From positions 1 through 12,219 of the forward strand of contig RXOD01005866.1 of assembly GCA_005223375.1 (NCBI GenBank): 12,219 nt of DNA. The letters are read 5' to 3'. The translations under genes were made by a program, and so were the position numbers. The notes beneath the pieces were generated by a model. The model did not search any database and was not told the DNA's origin. It saw nothing but the letters and a program-made list of their open reading frames with translations. Source of the DNA: Amoebophrya sp. AT5.2. Taxonomy: Eukaryota; Sar; Dinophyceae; Syndiniales; Amoebophryaceae. Positions 1 to 6,556 of the stretch are shown in pieces (positions within the stretch are counted from its first letter, which is position 1; each line of letters opens with the position of its first letter).

Positions 1-1833
1 CTTCTGCTCCGCCGGTTTTGCCGGCAGCCGGCGGCCCGACGGGCTTGCCGCCGACGGGGACTAGTATGGGATTCGGCGGAGGGGGAGCTCCTCCGAGTGG
101 ACACATGGCTCCGGGACCCGCAGGGGCGCCTCCGAGTGCTGCGCACCTGGGTGCGCCTGTTGTTGGAGGCGGGATTTCGCCGACGCCGCAGACGTTGAAT
201 CCATCGTTCGGCACGAACGCACCAACAGGGACGATGGCGGGTGCTCCGATGGCGAACGTTCAAGGAGGAAGTGCAGGAAGTACAACGACTGCCGCGGCCG
301 CGATGGCCAGCAGCCAACCCGGTCAGATATCGGCGGAGCAGCAGCGGCAGCGAGGCGGAGCAGGAGTTGCATCAGGGAGTGCGGGCGTTCCGCCGCATGG
401 TGCGGTGCCGACACAGCAGGGATCCATGCAGCAGGGGGGGTCCTCTGGCAGCTTCTTCTCGCACTCGACGAGCCAGGAAATGAAGGACGTTAGTCAGGAG
501 GCGTTGACGGCAATGGGAGTAAATAACCCGATGGCAAACCTGGCCATCAACGCCGGGATGGACCAAGTCAGCAAAAACGCAACGTTCCTGACGAGGTACT
601 TAAGTTACTATGATCTGATCATCGACTTCCTCTTCCAAAACGCAGTTGTTATAAATGCTCCACCCCGACCGAGGCCGAGGACGAAAGATGATCATCATCA
701 AGAGCACCACGCCCAGGTATCTTCCCTCGTTCGACTACTTCAAATCCTACTTCGCTGTGAACCACATGTACGTTTTAAAGAAGCTGGGCATACTGTTTTT
801 CCCCTTCAAGAAGAACGGAACTTTATACGCGCCGGTGCCGGAGGACAAAAATCTCGGTTTGCGGCCCGGACACGACAAGCCGGACACAGACGGGCAGCAG
901 ATCGTGGTCCTGAAAAGCAACGTCGAGGAGCCAGAGTTGTACCTAAAATTGATGTTTGGAATCGGTACTGCGAGCGTTATTTTGCCTTAAAACGAGAAAA
1001 AGCGAATAAACGAATTCACGACCACCACACCCCGTCTACAGGTACACCCCCGTAATGGGGTTCATCACCTACGTGGTGCTGATTGCGCTGCACATGGGCG
1101 TCACGGACCGGTTCCACAGCGACGTGTTTGCGACCACTTTCAAGTACAGTGTTCTGCTAGGGATTCTCGAGAACGGAGTGGGAAAGATCGCGTTTCTTAC
1201 CATCAACTCCAGCGTCTCGATACTGGACCTCATCGCCTTCACCGGCTACAAATACGTAGTGCTCAGCGTGCTCACGCTCTTCGGTACTATGTATTTCTAG
1301 CGTATTTAATTTAAAGTAAGTACAGAAGTTTTCTATTTCTTGCAAAATGTTGAGTGGTAAAAGAGACACGCTTTGCAGCTTCACGTACGATGGTGAACGT
1401 AAAGTGGCAGAGCAAATCAGAATTGATTCTCTCACAGCGATGTTCCTGACGTACAACGCGTTGTTTTGGCTTTTTTTCGTCTACTTCGCGGCGGCGGCGT
1501 GTTTTGCAATGTGGCGGTTTCTGTCCGGGTACCAGTCTTTCAACTCGGATCACGCTCGGGAAATGGGCATCGCCAGCAACACGGGGATGCTGCACAAACA
1601 AGTGATTCTGGTGCTGGCCGCTCTGCAGGTACTCATATTCTGTTTTCAGGATGTTGGCGGTCAACATGTGCTTGAAGTAAGTATGTTTTTTTCGAAGTGG
1701 CAGCCTTTTAGGCCTTTTCGCAGCAGGAAAAGGACACATCACGCAAAAAAAACAAAAACAGGCCTTCCTCATCTGGTTCATGCTGCCGAGCTTTGCAAAG
1801 GGACCCAGAGCGGATTTGACGGTGCCGAGGTAA
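1..1833 (+). CDS. YIF1: YIF1-family ER-Golgi membrane protein, 5'-partial, five exons seen
   Basis: Exons assigned by frame and homology: 3-595, 717-938, 1042-1283, 1438-1628, 1762-1833 (TAA 1831-1833). They join into 439 codons open to the left edge. YIF1 proteins partner YIP1 on ER/Golgi membranes and act in ER-to-Golgi vesicle traffic. The first ~150 visible residues are Gly/Pro/Ala/Ser-rich and probably disordered. The conserved domain starts near residue 195 (RYLPSFDYFKSYFAV, then YVLKKLGILFFPF) and continues with YTPVMGFITYVVL. About five hydrophobic segments follow, near residues 277-292, 303-326, 332-352, 354-380 and 406-424, then a short polar tail ending PR. Human YIF1 proteins are about 300 residues; the extra length is N-terminal. 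The first in-frame ATG is at 66, but the upstream codons have the same composition, so the true start probably lies outside the window. Four introns of 121, 103, 154 and 133 bp all begin GTAC and end AG. Family call is secure; exact ends rest on homology. Confidence 0.88.
1629..1761 (+). other. YIF1 intron 4, with a decoy canonical donor inside
   Basis: I place the donor at 1629 (CTGCAG|GTACTC) and the acceptor at 1761 (AACAG|GCC), both phase 0. The join gives AALQAFLIWFMLPS, a continuous last membrane segment as expected at a YIF1 C-terminus. A textbook GTAAGT donor lies at 1677-1682, also in phase 0. Using it would add 16 mostly polar residues (VLIFCFQDVGGQHVLE) and break up the segment. 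Both choices keep the frame, so alternative use is possible. The end of the intron is A-rich (poly-A with CAG), not pyrimidine-rich. Confidence 0.7.
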
Positions 1834-2603
1834 TCTGCGGTAGGCGAACAGTTCGCGTTGGCGGTGTAGATGTAGTTGTCCTGCTTCTGCGCGACGGTGT
1901 GTTGATACGACGCGCTTCATTCCTGTGAATAACTTTCTGCGTTGACAATCAACCGAAAAGCGCCCGTGCGCAACATAGATAAAGAATTTCTGCTGAGCTG
2001 AGTATGTCATCTACGCGATGCGGCGCGAAACCTTTCGGCGACAAGACAGTTCGACTTTTCTGCGAAAAGAAGTTTTCAGCGACAAAAGCAAAAGTAAATA
2101 GACGGCCTTCCCGAAGCTGGCCCGACCAAGCAGGAAGGCTGCTGCGGAGCAGCTTGGCTGTGCGTGAAACGCGGGACCACGATACACAAATCTGTAAATC
2201 TTCTGGATGTTGCTGCCACGAATTTGGGAAATCTCAGAGCCTCGCGCTTTTGCGCCTTCGTGCACGCGTGGTCTAGATTGACTCATGATTTTTAGGTCGG
2301 AAACGGAATGAATCATACGATTCGTAGCTGTCGGCAGGGCTTCCGCGTTTCACGTCTAGCGCACGTTCACATGTTTGTCCGCATCCTACATAAGTCGTCG
2401 ACAGCCATAGATCATTCACTTGGTTGTACTTTCACACACGTGTGGTCGCGGATGTCGTTCCCAGGGTGACTGAAGAAAGTCTTTCGCTGCCTTCGCTGGA
2501 ACGGTTCTTGCTTCGCAAGACGCGAATGCCGAGACACGCAATAAGACAAGTTCGGAACAAGAACTACAACAAGTCCTGTCTCCGGCGCTGCGCGGCAGCC
2601 TAG
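1834..2603. other. Intergenic region between YIF1 and COG2
   Basis: No supported gene. It should hold the YIF1 3' UTR and polyadenylation site and the COG2 promoter and 5' UTR, but I cannot place their boundaries. Reading frames on both strands here have no recognisable domain. Small hairpins are visible: GCGAAC/GTTCGC around 1850, a two-part stem at 2126-2157 (CCAA, GCTGCT, loop GCGG, AGCAGC, TTGG), and TCTTGC/GCAAGA around a TTC loop at 2506-2520. An in-frame TAG immediately precedes the COG2 ATG. Confidence 0.6.
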
Positions 2604-5600
2604 ATGGTGGTGCAGCCGCCGCCTCCCCAGACAGCGATGAACAAAACGGCGCTCGGTGGGAAGATGCCGATGGCGCCGGCGTCCCCCGCTCAGGAGCTGC
2701 TACATACAACCGCCGCAGTAGAGGCCAACGCCGACATGTTTGCGGCGCTGTTTCCCGCGCCAGTAACCCCCCCAGATAACGCCATCAACGGCACATCGGC
2801 AGCAGCAACGAGCCAAAGGAGCCAAGAGTTCGACCCCAAGGAGTTTGTCCAGCAGTACCGGCGACGCATCCCGCTCCCGCAGCTGCAGAAGATCTTGAAC
2901 GAGAAGCACGAGGCGGTGAAGGCGGACCTGGTGGAGCTGATCAACGAGAAGTACGGTGACTTCGTGAGCCTGAGCAGCAAAATGAAGGAGCTGGAGCACT
3001 TGACGCAGCCCATCTTGGAGCCGCTGAAGGAGAACCGCGCACTGTGCGAAGAGTTCACCAGGAAGCTGGATGAAGTACAGACGATATAGTAACGTTTTTG
3101 GTGATGTTTTTTTAGTTTTTGTGTAAGGTGGCTGTGGCAATATCAGCTCGAAATCGAATGATAACCAACCACCAGCTCTGTTCGCGCGCGCGCGAGGGCA
3201 TTCGCGAGCGCAAGCGGATTGCGGAGCGGAAACGGCTCGTGCTCGGGTTACAGGAGAATTTGAAGCTGCTCGCGAAGACGAAGCAAACGCTCGACGGGGT
3301 GATGGAACTGAACTCCTGTGCGCGGGGACTGGCTTCCAATCCGGCTGTCGGGGCACCGGGTCCGGGTCCAGCAGGCCCGCCCGCTGGGGTGGTCGCGGGG
3401 ACGACCTTGGCAGCCTCCAGCTCGACAGCAGTCGCGGGGGGCCCGCCCGCGGAACCACAGCAGCAGCAGGAGGTTTACGCCGACGACTTCCTCCGCAAGT
3501 ACGGGCTGCTGGAGTTCGTCGCGGGCCGCATCCGGAAGATGAACTTCGCGGCCTCCACCACGTACGAGTCCTCTGCTGCACTTGCCGCTGGCGGCGGCGG
3601 CAGCGGCGGCAGCGGCGGCAGCGGAGTCGGAGAGTCATCACCAGCCGACGACCTGGACCAGGCGGTGCGGGACTTCAGGAAAGATTTAGCGAGCTTCCGC
3701 GAGCTGTTTCTAGCGGAGATAACGGCGGCGCTGAAGACGGTGCTCGGGATGGTGCCGAGTGGGGCAGAGGAGGGGACGAGCGGGGCGCACTCGGTCGTCG
3801 TCATGGCGTTCACGCACGTACTTGTTCTTGTGCAGGAGTTCCCTTTGATGTTACCTAGGGGTGCAAGTAGGCTGTAGGCTGTAGGCTGTATTTGATCTCG
3901 AAGCGAAACGTTTTTCGGGTTTATCTTTCCGCAGGTATCGCGCGCGTTCCTACTCCTGGGTGCAGAGGCGGAGTTTGTGCGGGTGTTTTCGAGCGTTTTC
4001 GTGGATTCCGTACTGGAGGAGGCGCAGTCGAAAATACAGGGCCTCTCCGTGAAGAAGTACTTCGTGGTGATACAAGGTGCGTCAGATAGGTTGTTGGTTT
4101 TTGGATGTTTTTAAAAAGATTCTCCTTCATCAATAATGACGATGCCCATAGTTCCCCGTCACCGAATGCTACATCAACAGAGCGTCTTTTGGCGGGCGGC
4201 GGTAGCGGCCAGACCGCAGGTTCCTCGTCAAGGCCCCATGCGTTCCTCAAGGCGGCGGCGCCGGGGCTGAACCTAGTCGCCGATGGCATCGGGAGAGCGG
4301 TGCTCGAGCATCTGGGGAAAACGATGAACAACATTTTCATTCCAACGGGCGTTTTGGACGTCTTCGCAGAAAACTACGTCGCCTACAGCAATTTCACGCG
4401 GCAGATCGAGGGGTTGCTTTCGTCCAGCGACGAGCAAGCCTACTGGAAGGCGGAAGTCGCGGAAAAGTGGCAGCGAAAGTGGCAGATAAATGTAAAGAAA
4501 CTTCACGCAATTTTTCTTGGAGCGGACCGACTTGGCTTCGCCTGTGATTTTTTGCCTACTTTCTTTTTATTTTAGTGTGGTGTCGATGAAGATTTGGGGG
4601 CTTCTCGTAAAAAAAGCCATCGAAGACCCACGCACTGTATCAATAGGTATACTTCTCCATCCGCGAGAAGGAGCTCACGTATCAGTTCTCGGAGCTGAGC
4701 GCGTCCTCCCGGAGGTTTAACACTCCTGGGAACGCCTCCAACCCCGGCACTGCTTTCCACCTTCCCGCTTCCGACGCGTTGAAGCAGCACTTGTTCAAGT
4801 TGTGGAGCCGCGAGCGGAGCATCTACCTGGGGCACCATCAGGGGTTGTTCGCGAAGTTTTTGAACCTGTCGCTAAAGCTGTTCGCCGAGTGGGTCGCGCA
4901 GGTCCCTCTACACTTCATCCAGACGCTGCAAGCGGTTGCAGCGAACACGACGCTGCAAGGGGCCAATCAGCACGCGGTCGCGTGGCCCCAGGCCGACGCG
5001 GAGAAGCACGGCCCGCTCTTCATCGCGGATTTGGCTAGCTGGAAGGAGGAGCTGAACTTCGGCGCCGCAGTGCTGCGGTCACGGAGCGGGGCAGCCGCAC
5101 CAGCTGCTGAGGCTGACCCCAGCGGCAAAGCGTTCACTCCTCCGGACCGCGTCCAAGTAAATCCCCCAGGAGCGCAGAAAAGCTTTGCCGACGTGCTGCT
5201 CAACGAAATCGTGTTCAGCTTCTCTGGACAGCAAAAACAGAGCGACGGCGGAACTACATCAACGAGCGACGGGCTGCTGACGCTCACCGACCAGCTGTTC
5301 GAGGACACGCGGGCGGAGCTGGACTCAGCGAGCGAGAAAGTCACAAACATCGTGCTGAAGCGCGTGCAGGAGAAGATCAACGAAGTGCTGTACGAGAACG
5401 TGAAGCGGATACCTTCCCTCTACCGCATGATGAACAAACCCACGCCGGCGAACGCGCTGCCCTACGTGAAAACACTGCTAGCGCCGCTGGAGGAGCTGTA
5501 CCGATATTCTAATTGTTTATTCTTTCGCGCTATGTTTAATTTTTAGTGGTGGAAGCTGGATAAATTGGATTTGGAACGACCCATGAGTGGTGCTCGTTGT

Positions 5601-6040
5601 GGGTGTGGCTTTTTTTTTCATCATACTAGCATGCATGAGGGAGCCGTGGCAGCTTCTCTGGACGCGGATTGCCATCGATAGCTTCGATCGTTTTCCACTA
5701 TCGCCGGAATCTACGTAGCCACAAAATCAGGATCGTTCACGGGCGCAGCGTGTTCGGCGACATGTGGGACCGCGCTCCCTGGCAGCAGCACGTGGTGCAC
5801 GAAACCGCGTTTCAGTTTGAGTCGCAGGCCGCTTCCGTCTGTGATCAGGTGGCGGCGAGCTATCGGAGCCTGCAAAGAGTGAACAGTCTGCAGAAAAACA
5901 ACTCCGCGGAGGACGACCAGGCGAAAATTCTACAGCAGCTGCGGCTGGACGTCGCGGAGTTTCTGCGAATAGCGCGCGGACAGTACGGAGTTGCTGATGC
6001 GGTCGTGAATGTGAAACAGCTGGAAGAGGGGGCGCAGTGA
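2604..6040 (+). CDS. COG2: Conserved oligomeric Golgi complex subunit 2 (COG2), six exons
   Basis: Exons: 2604-3074, 3176-3817, 3935-4076, 4181-4491, 4647-5497, 5731-6040 (TGA 6038-6040). They sum to 2727 bp, or 908 aa. COG2 is a lobe A subunit of the COG tether, which captures recycling vesicles at the Golgi. After a disordered N-terminus (1-75), the conserved N-terminal domain covers about residues 76-200, with FVQQYRRRIPLPQLQ, VELINEKYGDFVSLSSKM and a charged, probably coiled-coil stretch rich in R, K and E. The middle matches COG2 at RKWQINVYFSIREKEL, across the exon 4-5 join. The C-terminal part matches at PSLYRMMNKPTPANALPYV and in the last exon (SVCDQVAASYRSLQRV, QQLRLDVAEFLRIA). Human COG2 is 738 aa; the surplus is Gly/Ala/Pro/Gln-rich loops in exons 2 and 5. 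ATG 2604 directly follows an in-frame TAG, and other in-frame Mets follow at 2637 and 2664. Introns are 101, 117, 104, 155 and about 233 bp. The last acceptor is uncertain. Confidence 0.88.
3590..3624 (+). repeat. Imperfect GGC/AGC trinucleotide tract in COG2 exon 2
   Basis: An in-frame run of GGC and AGC codons encodes a Gly/Ser linker (repeats of GGS) between two helical-looking segments of COG2. It fits replication-slippage growth of a disordered loop. A shorter CAG run encoding QQQQ lies near 3458-3469 in the same exon. Confidence 0.8.
3867..3890 (+). repeat. Three tandem TAGGCTG heptamers in COG2 intron 2
   Basis: TAGGCTG occurs three times head to tail at 3868-3888, flanked by G and TA. 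It lies wholly inside the intron 3818-3934. It does not match the usual TTTAGGG or TTAGGG telomere repeats, so I read it as a small slippage repeat without an assigned role. Confidence 0.85.
5498..5730 (+). other. COG2 intron 5, acceptor ambiguous
   Basis: The donor GTACCG at 5498 (phase 2) is clear because COG2 similarity stops after LEEL. Three AGs downstream restore the same open frame: 5652 (GGCAG), 5718 (CGTAG) and 5730 (AATCAG). I prefer 5730. It has the A/C-rich context before CAG seen at other acceptors here, and it gives a spacing to the conserved C-terminal helices close to other COG2 proteins. The 5652 choice gives a 155-bp intron, like several others here, but adds 26 unconserved residues. 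Confidence 0.5.
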
Positions 6041-6556
6041 GTTTTTCCTTTTCCTTTTGGGGCGGAAAAACACGGTGGACGCCGTCTGCTTGTGAATATA
6101 CCTGGCCGCTGCAGCTGCCGTTTGCAAACTCATTTCGTGTTGTACGTGACTCAGAGAGCAGCAAGATCGAGATCTATCTTCGCTGCGTATTCCAAGAAGG
6201 ATGGAGATGTGAAGAAACAGCTACGTATTGACGGCCTGCGCATTCGCAGTGCTGCGAGTCACCGCCGGTATTCGCGGCGCGTGTATAAGTAATGTGGATT
6301 TTCTTGTTACTACGCGTACGCCGATTTACGTTCTGCTTTCGTCGATAGAGAATCGAGCTGAAAGAGGTATCCTATTCGAAAGAGATGTCCCTAGAGTGGA
6401 ATCTGAGATCGAGTGAGCTTATTGTCGTTCTGGTCTTGTGGCGCCGACGCCGTGGCGGTGCTGGCAGTGGCAGTACAGCTCCTTTGCCACGAAAATAGTT
6501 TTTTCGGAACTGCAATAGGTCCTGGCTACTTTAAGCGTTCGCTCTAAGCCAAGTTC
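6041..6556. other. Intergenic region between COG2 and the LRR gene
   Basis: No supported gene. Directly after the COG2 TGA is an 8-bp inverted repeat, GTTTTTCC at 6041-6048 and GGAAAAAC at 6064-6071, around a T/C-rich loop; it would form a hairpin in the 3' UTR. Further on are two imperfect copies of a 13-mer starting GAAAGAG (about 6360-6390). The rest presumably holds the LRR gene promoter and 5' UTR. An in-frame TAA lies 12 bases before the LRR gene ATG. Confidence 0.6.

Noticed and set aside
1629..1649. A 21-bp GT-AG mini-intron in YIF1 exon 4
   Set aside because: Too short for ordinary splicing, and the join to 1762 gives a far better C-terminus.
1347..1928. Continuous + frame from 1347 to 1928 as a separate gene
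   Set aside because: Only 1440-1628 is YIF1-like; the rest is read-through of introns 3 and 4 and of exon 5 in the wrong frame.
2700..3641. 313-codon open frame on the minus strand opposite COG2 exons 1 and 2
   Set aside because: Arg/Pro-rich translation of the complement of a recognised COG2 coding region, crossing the intron as well.
3868..3888. TAGGCTG repeats as telomeric sequence
   Set aside because: Only three copies, inside an intron, and not a known telomere unit.
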